A stretch of 64,000 bases of DNA from Verrucomicrobiales bacterium (GTDB taxonomy: Bacteria > Verrucomicrobiota > Verrucomicrobiia > Verrucomicrobiales > DEV007), in assembly GCA_029213265.1 (NCBI GenBank), contig JARGNG010000019.1:1-64000 (forward strand). Direction: 5' to 3'. The notes beneath the pieces are model-generated. The model was not told the DNA's origin and did not search any database. It saw nothing but the letters and a program-made list of their open reading frames with translations. The position numbers and the translations under genes were made by a program. Below are positions 43,863 to 52,611 of this stretch, in pieces (the stretch's first letter is position 1; the number at the start of each line of letters is the position of its first letter).

Positions 43863-44770
43863 CAGATTTGCACCGTGGAAATGCCTACACAGGCGATGAA
43901 AATATCATCGAGTGGCAGCTTCTCGCCCATCACCTCCGCGTGTGCCCAGGCTTCCGGATCTCCATCGGCCACGACGACACGGCTGAGTCCCGATTCGTCT
44001 TCGCGGAGTTCCAGTTCGCGCCAAATTTCCAACCCCGCCGGAACCGGATCGTCGTCACGCAGTTCCAGTTTGCGAACCCGTTCCTGCAGTAGGGTGAGAT
44101 CCCCCTCGAAGCGTTTTCTACCATGATGGATGATTCCCACTCGATCCGCAGCCCTCTCTACTTCATCGAGCAAGTGAGTCGAAAAAAACGTCGTCCTGCC
44201 ATATTCGCGGGCCTGATGGGTAATGATCTCAAGAAATTCCCGTCGTGCGACCGGATCCAGACCCGCCGTCGGTTCGTCGAGAATCAGGAGAGGCGGGCGC
44301 GGTGCGATGGCGAGAGCGAGGGCCAACTTCACCCGCATCCCTCCGGAGAGGCCGGAAACTTTCCGCCTGGGCGGGACTTCGAGCACCTCGAGAAGGCGCT
44401 TGAATTCTGCGCTGTCCCAGGTTGGATACAATCCCCCTACAAAGCGACCGAGCATTTCCGCCGTCATCCAGGGATAAAAGACCTGCTCCTGAGAGACATA
44501 GCCGATGCTCTGCTTCTGTTTCATTGAGGTGCGTTTGGAAACTTTCCCGTGAAGGCGAATCGTTCCCGAGTCCGGGGCCACGATGCCCATGAGCATCCGG
44601 ATCGTCGTCGTCTTTCCTGCACCGTTGACACCGAGAAAACCGTAAATTTCCCCTTCCTCGACATCCAGGTCGAGTCCATCGACCGCCACCACTCTTCCGA
44701 AGGAGCGCCGCAAATTTCGGATCGATAGAATCGGTTCCCTGGTTTCGATCGGGCGTTCTTCCTCTGTCAT
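43862..44770 (-). CDS. ABC transporter ATP-binding protein
   Basis: 302-aa ATPase subunit of an ABC-2 exporter. Walker A GVNGAGKTTT, Q loop in YVSQEQVFYP, signature LSGGMRVKLALA, Walker B LLILDEPTAGLDP, H-loop FFSTHLLDEVE. First gene of the minus-strand set ATPase - permease (degenerate) - permease (peptidase), all with overlapping ends, so the three proteins form one exporter. Antibiotic-, peptide- or lipid-export families share this ATPase type. Confidence 0.93.
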   Translation of the reverse strand: MTEEERPIETREPILSIRNLRRSFGRVVAVDGLDLDVEEGEIYGFLGVNGAGKTTTIRMLMGIVAPDSGTIRLHGKVSKRTSMKQKQSIGYVSQEQVFYPWMTAEMLGRFVGGLYPTWDSAEFKRLLEVLEVPPRRKVSGLSGGMRVKLALALAIAPRPPLLILDEPTAGLDPVARREFLEIITHQAREYGRTTFFSTHLLDEVERAADRVGIIHHGRKRFEGDLTLLQERVRKLELRDDDPVPAGLEIWRELELREDESGLSRVVVADGDPEAWAHAEVMGEKLPLDDIFIACVGISTVQI

Positions 44771-44834
44771 CGAGAAAACCCTAACGCGGCGACCGAACTT
44801 GGCGAGTAGAATCCTGATGCCATTTTCTACCGGC

Positions 44835-44864
44835 TTGCCAGAAGGGCACCTTTTCCGCTACACT
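44835..44864 (+). promoter_or_regulatory. Sigma-70-type promoter of the SHD1-peptidase gene
   Basis: -35 TTGCCA (44835-44840), 18-nt spacer, -10 TACACT (44859-44864). The predicted start near 44871 lies only about 4 nt before the ATG at 44875, so the transcript would be almost leaderless. Confidence 0.55.
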
Positions 44865-44874
44865 CTCCCTTCCG

Positions 44875-46437
44875 ATGAAACGAAAATTCTCAGCTGCGCC
44901 CCTTCTCCTGGCGATGGGAATTTGTTTGTCAGCCTCGGCCCACGATTTTGAGACAGCAGAATTCACGGTCGCGTTTGAGGAGTTTGAAGAACTGCAGTTT
45001 CTAAAAACGGGCGATCCTTTCGAAGACTGGAAGTCGAACCGGACCTGGACATCGAAAGACGACAAACATCTCGAAGGGACGATTCACGACGTTCGTGAGT
45101 TTTCCGTGGCGATCCGCCTCGTGGATGGGACCGGTGTCAATGTTCCCATCTTCCGCTTCTCCGAGCAGGACAAGCGGTTCATTGAAGAGTGGAACACAGT
45201 CTCAAAGTTTTTTGATCTTAATCACGAGCCCGGACAAAAGACTTTGCCGGTAGGGGAGGCAGACATAGATGGAGAATCGATCACGGGCTCGAAATCGTTT
45301 CATGAGACAAAGCACTTCCGGCTCGAATCGGACGTGCCGATTCCGGCGGATACCCTTCGTCACCTCTGCAAGGTGTTTGAGGCGACCCACGATGCGGTCC
45401 AGGTGAATCCCATCGGGCTGGCGATCGCGCAGCCTGCGGATGGAAAATTCAGGGTGCGCCTTTTCTACCATATGGAGGACTACCATGTCGCCGGAGGCCG
45501 GGAAAACTCCGGTGGAACCTACCTCGCAAAAGAACAAACCATTCTCGTGCCTCTCGAAACCACGGGACTGACGGATGGGAAATATCAGTTCAGTCCTCAT
45601 GTTCTTATCCACGAGACGACTCACGCATTGACTCACCAATGGCTGAACCGGGCTCCGATCTGGTTTCTGGAAGGGTTCGCCGAATACATGGCGATGATTC
45701 CCTATGACCTCAACAACGGGCTTCTGAGGCCTGAAAAGCTCGAGGAGGGTATACGGAAGGAAATTGCTGCCGTTTCCCGGGAGTTTCGGGAAGGGTTTCC
45801 GCTGGTAGCCCCGACCGAACTCGTGTCTCTGACCTTTCAGGGGTTCATGGGGGAGCCGGAACTGGAGGACACTCCCATCGAAATCCCCCCCCTGAAGCAA
45901 CCGGTCTTTCAACCGCTCTCAAAAATGGATCCCCCAACGGACCCTCCCGGTCCCGCCGCCGAAGAGGATGCCACGGCCTTTCCCGCCCCCGACGCGTCGG
46001 GGGAAAAAGGGGAGATTCTGACGCGTCAGGCTTCCCACTATGTTTCCGCGCTCCTCCTTGTTCACCATCTGATCGATACCGATCAACAGGCAGGGCTTCG
46101 AAAATTCCTTTTCGACGTGCTTACCTATCGCTGGGAAGCTCGCAAGTATCTCGATAGGCATATGAGTTGCTACGAAGCCTATTCCACAGCGATCAATCAA
46201 CAGATTGCGGACTACAATGCCAGCCTTCGTCTCTATCAGCGCGAGATGCAGACCTACGTGGAGACAAGCGAAGGGTCGAAACCGGTACAACCGAGGACTC
46301 CCGTTCCGCTGCCGGTCCCCGAGATTCTCAGAAAGCCGCGCACTCCGGAAGAGCTTTCTCCGTTTCAGTTCCCCGGCGTGGCCGCGAAACGGCATCTCGA
46401 TCTTCCGGAGGTACTTTCGATGGAACCCTTTCGGTAG
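44875..46437 (+). CDS. Secreted SHD1 domain + HExxH metallopeptidase
   Basis: 520 aa with a signal peptide (MKRKFSAAPLLLAMGICLSASA). Residues about 48-110 form an SHD1-like domain (RTWTSKDDKHLEGTIHDV ... PIFRFSEQDKRFIEEW), common in Planctomycetes and Verrucomicrobia. The peptidase part has His246 in LIHETTHALTHQW followed by APIWFLEGFAEYMA, the same HExxH plus W-x-x-E-G-x-A arrangement as the permease fused to the exporter that starts divergently 104 nt away. The C-terminus is helical with Pro-rich strings. Not membrane anchored. Substrate unknown. Confidence 0.78.
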   Translation: MKRKFSAAPLLLAMGICLSASAHDFETAEFTVAFEEFEELQFLKTGDPFEDWKSNRTWTSKDDKHLEGTIHDVREFSVAIRLVDGTGVNVPIFRFSEQDKRFIEEWNTVSKFFDLNHEPGQKTLPVGEADIDGESITGSKSFHETKHFRLESDVPIPADTLRHLCKVFEATHDAVQVNPIGLAIAQPADGKFRVRLFYHMEDYHVAGGRENSGGTYLAKEQTILVPLETTGLTDGKYQFSPHVLIHETTHALTHQWLNRAPIWFLEGFAEYMAMIPYDLNNGLLRPEKLEEGIRKEIAAVSREFREGFPLVAPTELVSLTFQGFMGEPELEDTPIEIPPLKQPVFQPLSKMDPPTDPPGPAAEEDATAFPAPDASGEKGEILTRQASHYVSALLLVHHLIDTDQQAGLRKFLFDVLTYRWEARKYLDRHMSCYEAYSTAINQQIADYNASLRLYQREMQTYVETSEGSKPVQPRTPVPLPVPEILRKPRTPEELSPFQFPGVAAKRHLDLPEVLSMEPFR

Positions 46438-46471
46438 GGGCGCTCCCTGTTTTCCCCGTCGCGTCCCTTGT

Positions 46472-46479
46472 GCTATCAT
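46472..46479 (+). promoter_or_regulatory. Extended -10 element of ribE
   Basis: TGCTATCAT ends 5 nt before the ribE ATG and includes the TGn extension. With the usual 6-7 nt between -10 and start, transcription would begin on the ATG itself (leaderless). Confidence 0.45.
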
Positions 46480-46484
46480 TCCGC

Positions 46485-47078
46485 ATGTTCACAGGAATTG
46501 TTGAAGAATGCGGAGAAGTCAGCGCCTTTACGCCCGTTGAATCGGGTGCCGAACTCTGGGTGCGATCTTCCTTTTCGGGTGAAGTCGCTCTCGGCGAAAG
46601 CGTCGCCGTGAATGGTGCCTGCCTCACGGTTACGGAGGTTGCCGATGGAGCGATGCGCTTTGACCTCCTCCACGAAACTCTTCGACTCACCAATCTCGGT
46701 GACGTGAAAACCTTTTCTCCCGTCAATCTGGAACGATCACTCTGTATCGGCGACCGGCTTTCCGGGCACTTTGTGCAGGGACATGTCGATGCCTGTGCCG
46801 AGGTTCTGGCCTACGAAAAATCCGGACAGGATCATCAGTTCACGGTTGCTCTCCCTCCGGAATTTGCCCACCTCATGGTCCACAAAGGATCCGTTTGTGT
46901 GAACGGAATCAGTCTGACGGTCGCAGAGTTGACTGACGATTCCTTCACCTTGTGGATCATTCCCCACACGCATGAAGTCACCAGCCTGAAAGCGGTAACG
47001 GTCGGATCCCGGGTGAATCTCGAGTTTGATCTTCTCGCGAAGCATATTGCGCGACTTACCCAAACCGGTCAGCTGTAG
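46485..47078 (+). CDS. ribE: Riboflavin synthase, alpha chain
   Basis: Dismutates two 6,7-dimethyl-8-ribityllumazine molecules into riboflavin. 197 aa with two homologous lumazine-binding halves: MFTGIVEECGEV and VNGACLTV in the first, GHVDACAEV and VNGISLTVAEL in the second. ATG at 46485 chosen by the conserved MFTGIVE; a longer in-frame open stretch upstream lies inside the preceding gene. ribD is 23 kb away and no other rib gene is adjacent. Confidence 0.96.
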   Translation: MFTGIVEECGEVSAFTPVESGAELWVRSSFSGEVALGESVAVNGACLTVTEVADGAMRFDLLHETLRLTNLGDVKTFSPVNLERSLCIGDRLSGHFVQGHVDACAEVLAYEKSGQDHQFTVALPPEFAHLMVHKGSVCVNGISLTVAELTDDSFTLWIIPHTHEVTSLKAVTVGSRVNLEFDLLAKHIARLTQTGQL

Positions 47079-47081
47079 CGC

Positions 47082-49508
47082 TTACTTTCTCCGACGGCGA
47101 CTGGTGGGTTTTGTCTGTTTTGAGGCGGAATCGGGTTTTCCCGACGGTTTTCCCGAAGGGCTTCCCGAAGGGCTTCCCGAAGGATTTCCCTGTTTTCGTG
47201 ACCGATTGGATCGACGCCGTTTCGAACTGGATGAACCTTCGGAAGACTCCTTTTTTGCAGGAGGTTTCCCGGATTTCGGTTTCCCCTGACTCGAGGAACC
47301 CTGCCGGGATCGGTCTCCGCCACGGCCCCCGCTGCGGTTCCCGTCACGGCTTCCGCTGCGGCTACCGGATCGACCGCCACGGCTTCCTCCGGAACGTCGA
47401 CTCGATTTTCCTCCGGTGGATACCGGGCGGAAATCGACCTCTTTTTTGTAGGTATCGACCTTGTCGACTTCAACCCGGACAACGTCTCCCAGTTTGATCA
47501 CCTTTTTACTGCGGCGTCCGATCACCTGGACACGGGCGGAATCGAACTCGTAGAAATCATCATCCATTCGGGAGAGCGGAATGACTCCGCGCATTCCCAG
47601 GTCGGGAACATCGATGAACAAGCCGAAGTTTCGCACATCGGTGACGTAGGAATCATACTGCTGCGGCGCCTTCGACTTCATTTGCGACAGCAGGTAGGCG
47701 TAGAGTTTCACGTCCTTGCTGTCGCGCTCGGCATCCGACGAGTTGCGCTCTGTTGTCGAAATATGATCGGCAATCCGCGTCAGCACGGCGGTTTTCATCT
47801 TCACCTTTTCGAAGAGCGTCCGGTGCACAATGAGGTCGGCATACCTTCGGATCGGGGACGTGAAGTGAGCGTATTTTTTCTTCGCCAGCCCATAGTGCCC
47901 CAGGGGCTCCACGGCATATCGCGCCCGCATCAGGGATTTCAGAAATCCAATCTTGAGAGCCGCACCGATGGTGAGCTTGCTCAGTCGTCGCAGAAGTTTC
48001 TGCACCTCTTCGGTCTTCTCGAGGTTTCCGCAGGGCAAATTGTGGCTCAGGACTTCTTCGCGGTAGTCAAAGAGTCGCTTTGGATCGGGCGATTCATGAA
48101 CCCGGTGAATGGTCGGTTTCCGCGTCGAGATCAGTCGAGCGGCGACGGCCTCATTGGCGAGCAGCATGAACTCTTCAATGAGTTGGTGAGACTCGTCATT
48201 CTCCACTTTCTCGATCCGGAGAACATGCCCCTTCTCGTCGAGGCGGATCTTTGTTTCCGGAAAGTCGAGTTCGAGGGATCCAGCGGCAAAGCGACGACGG
48301 CGAATTTTCTGCGCGAGGGCATTCGCATCTTTCAGCATGTGATCAATCGAATCATTGGCCTTCCGCTTGATGACCTCGAACGCTTCTTCGTAGCTGTAGC
48401 GACGCTGCGAGTGAATCACGGCCTGGTGGAAGCGGGTTTTCAGAATTTTTCCGTCGGCGGAAATGAGAAATTCCACGCACTTCGTAAGACGATCCACGTT
48501 TGGCTTCAGGGAGCAGAGTTCGTTGGAGAGTGCCTCGGGAAGCATCGGAATGACCCGGTCGACGAGATAGGTCGAATTGCCCCGTTTGCTTGCCTCTTCG
48601 TCGAGGGCGGAGCCGGATTTCACGTAGTGCGAAACATCCGCGATGTGCACCCAGAGCTTCCATTTGTCCCGACCCGTCTTCTCAAGGAAGAACGCATCAT
48701 CAAAGTCCCGGGCGTCTGCTGGATCGATTGTGATGACAGGATGACTTCGACAGTCTTCCCGCCCCTTGCAATCAACATCCGTGACGGTGGTTCCGAATTG
48801 TTTGACCTCCTGCAGGACCTTTCGGGGAAACCGCAGGGGCAGGTCATACTGGCGGATCACCGCGAGCATATCCACTCCCTCCGCCGTCGGAGGTCCGAGA
48901 ACTTCGATAATCACTCCCTCGGGATTCGTATGCTTTGATTCCCAGCCTTTGAATTCGACGACAACTTTGTCGCCTTCCTGCGGCTTTCGACCGACGTCTT
49001 TCGCGGGAGGCACATAAATATCCTCGGGCATGCGTGGATCATCCGGAATGACATAGGAGAACTGCTTGCCCCGCTTGTAGGTTCCCACGATCTGGGTGCG
49101 TCTTCTTTCGAGGACGCGAACGACCGTTCCCGTGTGAGGCTTTTCCGATTTCACCCGTTTGCCCTGTGGTTTCACATCGAGCCGTACGAGGACACGGTCC
49201 TCGTTCATCGCGGTTCCGGTGCCACTGCCGGGAATTGCGATTTCCGCCATGCCGGGCTCATCCGGCATCAGGAATCCGCGACCTCCTTTTGTGATTTGAA
49301 TGCGCCCGGGAATGAGGTCCGCTTCTTTCGGGAGAATGTAGCGATTTCCTTTGATCTTCGCGACGAGACCGCTTCGCTCGAGTTCCGCGAGTATCTTCTG
49401 CAGGCTCTGTTGTTGATTGGGCTCGAGTTTGAGCCCCGTCAGAAGTTCAGGGATATTGGAGGGCAGATAGTTTCTCCGCCCCAGTAGTTTCAGGATTTTA
49501 TCTTCCAT
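47082..49508 (-). CDS. rnr: Ribonuclease R with a long low-complexity basic tail
   Basis: Processive 3'-5' exoribonuclease that degrades structured RNA. 808 aa: N-terminal winged-helix-like region (KLLGRRNYLPSNIPELLTGL), two cold-shock domains, an RNB domain with the metal Asp cluster in HPVITIDPADARDFDDAFF, and an S1 domain (about 645-705). The last 100 residues are Ser/Gly/Arg-rich (RGG-like SRGGRSGSRSGSRDG...), then Lys/Pro/Ser repeats (GSPSGSPSGKPSGKP). RNase R often has a Lys-rich end, but this tail is longer and more RGG-like. Convergent with ribE, 3 nt apart. Confidence 0.95.
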   Translation of the reverse strand: MEDKILKLLGRRNYLPSNIPELLTGLKLEPNQQQSLQKILAELERSGLVAKIKGNRYILPKEADLIPGRIQITKGGRGFLMPDEPGMAEIAIPGSGTGTAMNEDRVLVRLDVKPQGKRVKSEKPHTGTVVRVLERRRTQIVGTYKRGKQFSYVIPDDPRMPEDIYVPPAKDVGRKPQEGDKVVVEFKGWESKHTNPEGVIIEVLGPPTAEGVDMLAVIRQYDLPLRFPRKVLQEVKQFGTTVTDVDCKGREDCRSHPVITIDPADARDFDDAFFLEKTGRDKWKLWVHIADVSHYVKSGSALDEEASKRGNSTYLVDRVIPMLPEALSNELCSLKPNVDRLTKCVEFLISADGKILKTRFHQAVIHSQRRYSYEEAFEVIKRKANDSIDHMLKDANALAQKIRRRRFAAGSLELDFPETKIRLDEKGHVLRIEKVENDESHQLIEEFMLLANEAVAARLISTRKPTIHRVHESPDPKRLFDYREEVLSHNLPCGNLEKTEEVQKLLRRLSKLTIGAALKIGFLKSLMRARYAVEPLGHYGLAKKKYAHFTSPIRRYADLIVHRTLFEKVKMKTAVLTRIADHISTTERNSSDAERDSKDVKLYAYLLSQMKSKAPQQYDSYVTDVRNFGLFIDVPDLGMRGVIPLSRMDDDFYEFDSARVQVIGRRSKKVIKLGDVVRVEVDKVDTYKKEVDFRPVSTGGKSSRRSGGSRGGRSGSRSGSRDGNRSGGRGGDRSRQGSSSQGKPKSGKPPAKKESSEGSSSSKRRRSNRSRKQGNPSGSPSGSPSGKPSGKPDSASKQTKPTSRRRRK
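47141..47188 (-). repeat. 12-bp tandem repeat in the RNase R tail
   Basis: Four units of 12 bp (two of them identical, CCGAAGGGCTTC on the plus strand, flanked by two diverged units) encode the repeated Gly-X-Pro-Ser tetrapeptides at the end of RNase R. In-frame units of this kind can vary in number. Confidence 0.8.
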
Positions 49509-49836
49509 AATTTCACACCAACACGTCGTCAGTGGTCGGAAAAATCGAGATCTGCCCGCAGGGGCACTTGGTTGAATTGCTCAGAGGCAAAGGGCGGTTC
49601 AAGACAAAGAACATGCAAACCGGCCGCGTGGTGATTCTTCCGTTGAGGAGACTATATCGTTCCAAATTCATCAATTTGCAAACAGTTGTATGCAGTGAAG
49701 CTTTCCAGCGTGGCCATAGTTACTCGTGTCCGCGACAGACAAAAAAGGGGGAAGTTGCTCGCGGGTAGCCGTTGAAGGGGATGATTCAAAAATTGTCTGC
49801 TAAGCTTTCTCTCCTGCTATCATATTCAGGCAGTAG
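49509..49836. other. 328-bp intergenic region before the ECF sigma gene
   Basis: Divergent spacer between rnr and the sigma gene. A 78-codon GTG-started frame exists on the plus strand (49532-49768), but its translation resembles no family and it overlaps nothing conserved, so it is not called. The right end holds the promoter described separately. No hairpin-T-run or tRNA-like fold was found. Confidence 0.45.
49816..49823 (+). promoter_or_regulatory. Extended -10 element of the ECF sigma gene
   Basis: TGCTATCAT with the TGn extension ends 13 nt before the ATG; a TTGTCT -35-like hexamer lies 19 nt upstream (49793-49798). The predicted leader is about 6 nt. The same element occurs before ribE. 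Confidence 0.45.
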
Positions 49837-50379
49837 ATGAAGGAATCCTCCGATCATACCACCCGGGTCCAACAGTATTTCGTGCAGCATGCGGCTTCGG
49901 TGAAATACTTTGTGCTCTCCTTGCTTCCCAATCCGGCGGGAGCAGAGGATGTTGTGCAGGAGGTATTTCTCACGGTAACGGCAAAGGCAAACGACTTTGA
50001 GGAAGGGACAAATTTCAAGGCGTGGGTTTTTGCGATTGCCCGATTTAAAGTTCTCGAACATCTCCGACAGGCGAAACGCGAACCCTATCGCCTCAGTGAA
50101 GAAACCATGGAACTCCTCGCTGATGAAGCTGCCGGGGAATCCGATACTGATGATCTGGAAAAGGAGCAGCATCTTGCCGCGGCGCTGAGTCGCTGCCTCA
50201 ATAAGCTGGCGCCAAAGTCGCGTCTCCTCATCGAGCGGGTCTATCGGGATGGGCTTAAGCCCGGAACCGTCGCGGAGGAGATTGGATGGAAACCAAATGC
50301 CGCCTACGTCACGCTCTCCCGGGCGCGGGCGACGCTTCGAAGCTGCATTGCGAAACAGCCCAACACCGAATCAGCATGA
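49837..50379 (+). CDS. ECF sigma factor upstream of a FecR-like protein
   Basis: 180-aa sigma factor: region 2 AEDVVQEVFLTVTAKANDFEEG with FKAWVFAIARFKVLEHLRQ, region 4 LAPKSRLLIERVYRDGLKPGTVAEEIGWKPNAAYVTLSRAR. It overlaps the following FecR-like gene by 4 nt (ATGA), so the two are translated together. Such pairs in Planctomycetes and Verrucomicrobia resemble the sigma/FecR signalling of TonB systems, but no outer-membrane receptor is adjacent. Confidence 0.92.
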   Translation: MKESSDHTTRVQQYFVQHAASVKYFVLSLLPNPAGAEDVVQEVFLTVTAKANDFEEGTNFKAWVFAIARFKVLEHLRQAKREPYRLSEETMELLADEAAGESDTDDLEKEQHLAAALSRCLNKLAPKSRLLIERVYRDGLKPGTVAEEIGWKPNAAYVTLSRARATLRSCIAKQPNTESA

Positions 50380-52583
50380 GCGCGGAATCAAACGATACGG
50401 AAGACCTCCTCGATCGCTACCTCGATGGCACGATCGAGCCGGAAGAGCTTACGCTTCTCGACCATGAGCTGAAGGAGCAGCCCGCGCTCCGGCAGGAACT
50501 GCGCTCACGGATTCGTCTTCATGGGCTTCTTTCGGATCATTATCGGCAGGAAGACGGGGATGCCGGACTCACTGCGATGGCTCCGTTTCTTCCGCTTCCT
50601 CCCCCAACAAAATCACGTCGGCTTCCCGCCCTGGCTCTCGCTGCAGCAGCAGTCATTGCGTTAGGGCTCTATCTTTTTCCGCGCCAGGGATCTCCCCGGG
50701 ACAACGAAATGGCAGCCGTGCAGCGTGTAGCCAACGCGAGCTGGGAAACTGGAGAGGTCGTTGAGATCGGCGAAGTCGTTTCCCTGGAGAAGCGCAATCT
50801 GGTGGAGGGCTTTCTCGAAATGGAGATGGCCAACGGGATTCACATCGCGATTGAAAGTCCCGCTGTGTTTCAATTCCTGAGCGAGGATCGTTTGCGCCTC
50901 GACCGCGGACATCTTTCCGCCCAGGTCCCCGAGGGAGCGGAGGGGTTTACGGTGGTTACTTCAGCGGGGGAAGTGATCGATCTCGGAACGCGATTCGGGG
51001 TCTCCGTCGAAGGCGATGCTGTGGAGGCCCATGTCTTTGAAGGGGAGATCAAGGTCAACTCGAAAGGAACCGAATCCATCCTCCTCGAAAAGGAAGAGGC
51101 GATTTCTCTGGGAAAAAAGAAACGGTATCACTCCGACGCCGAAAGCTTTCCGATGCCCTCCTACCCTCTTCCGGTTGCCTTGCAAGATGGCGACTTTGAA
51201 ATCGGGCCGGTCCCGGAAGCCGGTATCCCCGGAAAGGTAGGCCATTGGGGCGGCGACTCCGCCTCCTTCGTCGGCTCGACTTCCGGCATCACCCCGGTAT
51301 CCGGAACCAGGATGCTGCAGTTTCATGCAACGCGGGATCACCTGAGCGAACCTGAAACGGGCCAACAGGCTTCGGAGCTTTGGCAGCTCGTCGATCTCAG
51401 TGCCTTTTCGGACGAAGTAAACCGGGGCGGCGTGGTCGCTGACCTGCAAGCCGCCTTCAACCGCGCCGCTCAATCGCCTGACACAGACACCAAATTTGGC
51501 ATTGGGATCACCGCGTTTCGCGGTTCGATTCCGGATGCCGCAGAATACTGGGACCGGAAGCGGGAACCTCTTTCGGAACGGCTTTCCCAGGCCGGCAACG
51601 AAATTCTGACAGATGCTGATCCCTCTACCTGGGAATCAGCCGAATGTCGTTTCACCGTTCCGCGGGGAACGGACTTCCTGATGATCCAGGTATTTGCTTT
51701 CGAAGACGTTCGCAACGAAGAGGAGAATGAGTTCTCCGGACACTTTGCAGATGCCATCCATCTCGCGCTTCAGACAGAGGCGCGTCCTTCCAGACCCCGT
51801 GCGGAATGGGAAGGGGGTGCTGGAAGCTGGAACAACCCGAAAAACTGGAAGGCGGGGCGCAACCCGGACGGTGCCCGCGATGAAATTTTCCTCCAGGGTC
51901 AGGAATGTCTTGTCGATCATCGGATTGAACTGAAACAGAATCTCACGATCGCCCCCCACAATGACTCCATCGGAATCCTGCGAATCAGCAGGGAAGGGGC
52001 GTTGGAAAAATCAGGAACCGGCCAATTGATTGTCGGCTACAACGAAGGCGCCATTGCTGAGCTGATTATCGAAGGCAGGCTTCTCACCGCAGGCCCGGTG
52101 TTCATCGGGCGCAACAATCGTCGATCCGAAGTCCATGTGAATCAGGGGTCCTGGGTTTCCCGGGAGGGGATCATCCGCATGGCACAGTATGGAAACCGGG
52201 GTCCAGATACCGCCAGCACTTTGCGGGTTTCAAATGGAGGAAGCCTCACCGCAGAATCCATGGAACTGGTCCACGATCTCGCAACGATTCAGATTGAAAG
52301 CGGAGGCACCATTGACACCGAGCGCCTCCGCGTTGGAGGCAGTGAAGGCGCGGCTCTGGTTGCGATTCAGAGCGGAGTGCTCCGCGTGAGGCAACTGGAG
52401 TTCGGATCCGGGGGCACGATGCAATTACTCTCTGCAGACGCGGTTCTCGAGCTGGCAGGAGACTGGAATTCTGAGTCTTTGCGGAAGGTCCCCGATTCCC
52501 GCTGGGAATGGTCATCTGATCCTACCTTTGAATCGATCCAGGTCGATGGGGAAACCTGGACCCGCATTCGCCTTCCGCGGTAA
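50376..52583 (+). CDS. FecR-domain membrane protein with a large extracytoplasmic beta-rich region
   Basis: 735 aa. Residues 1-80 are cytoplasmic (NDTEDLLDRYLDGTIEPEELTLLDHEL, anti-sigma-like helices); a single transmembrane helix lies at about 82-100; a FecR domain (about 110-225) has GTRFGVSVEGDAVEAHVFEGEI. A galactose-binding-like region (about 290-470) and a right-handed beta-helix-like repeat region (about 490-720, repeated I-x-G-x-L/V patterns) follow. Coupled to the sigma gene by a 4-nt overlap. Probably senses an external ligand and controls the sigma factor; ligand unknown. Confidence 0.82.
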   Translation: MSAESNDTEDLLDRYLDGTIEPEELTLLDHELKEQPALRQELRSRIRLHGLLSDHYRQEDGDAGLTAMAPFLPLPPPTKSRRLPALALAAAAVIALGLYLFPRQGSPRDNEMAAVQRVANASWETGEVVEIGEVVSLEKRNLVEGFLEMEMANGIHIAIESPAVFQFLSEDRLRLDRGHLSAQVPEGAEGFTVVTSAGEVIDLGTRFGVSVEGDAVEAHVFEGEIKVNSKGTESILLEKEEAISLGKKKRYHSDAESFPMPSYPLPVALQDGDFEIGPVPEAGIPGKVGHWGGDSASFVGSTSGITPVSGTRMLQFHATRDHLSEPETGQQASELWQLVDLSAFSDEVNRGGVVADLQAAFNRAAQSPDTDTKFGIGITAFRGSIPDAAEYWDRKREPLSERLSQAGNEILTDADPSTWESAECRFTVPRGTDFLMIQVFAFEDVRNEEENEFSGHFADAIHLALQTEARPSRPRAEWEGGAGSWNNPKNWKAGRNPDGARDEIFLQGQECLVDHRIELKQNLTIAPHNDSIGILRISREGALEKSGTGQLIVGYNEGAIAELIIEGRLLTAGPVFIGRNNRRSEVHVNQGSWVSREGIIRMAQYGNRGPDTASTLRVSNGGSLTAESMELVHDLATIQIESGGTIDTERLRVGGSEGAALVAIQSGVLRVRQLEFGSGGTMQLLSADAVLELAGDWNSESLRKVPDSRWEWSSDPTFESIQVDGETWTRIRLPR

Positions 52584-52611
52584 GACCTCTCCCGGTTGTC
52601 CAGAACCCCGG

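Noticed and set aside
49532-49768. 78-codon frame between rnr and the ECF sigma gene
   Set aside because: GTG start, no ribosome-binding site, no similarity and no conserved context; treated as non-coding.
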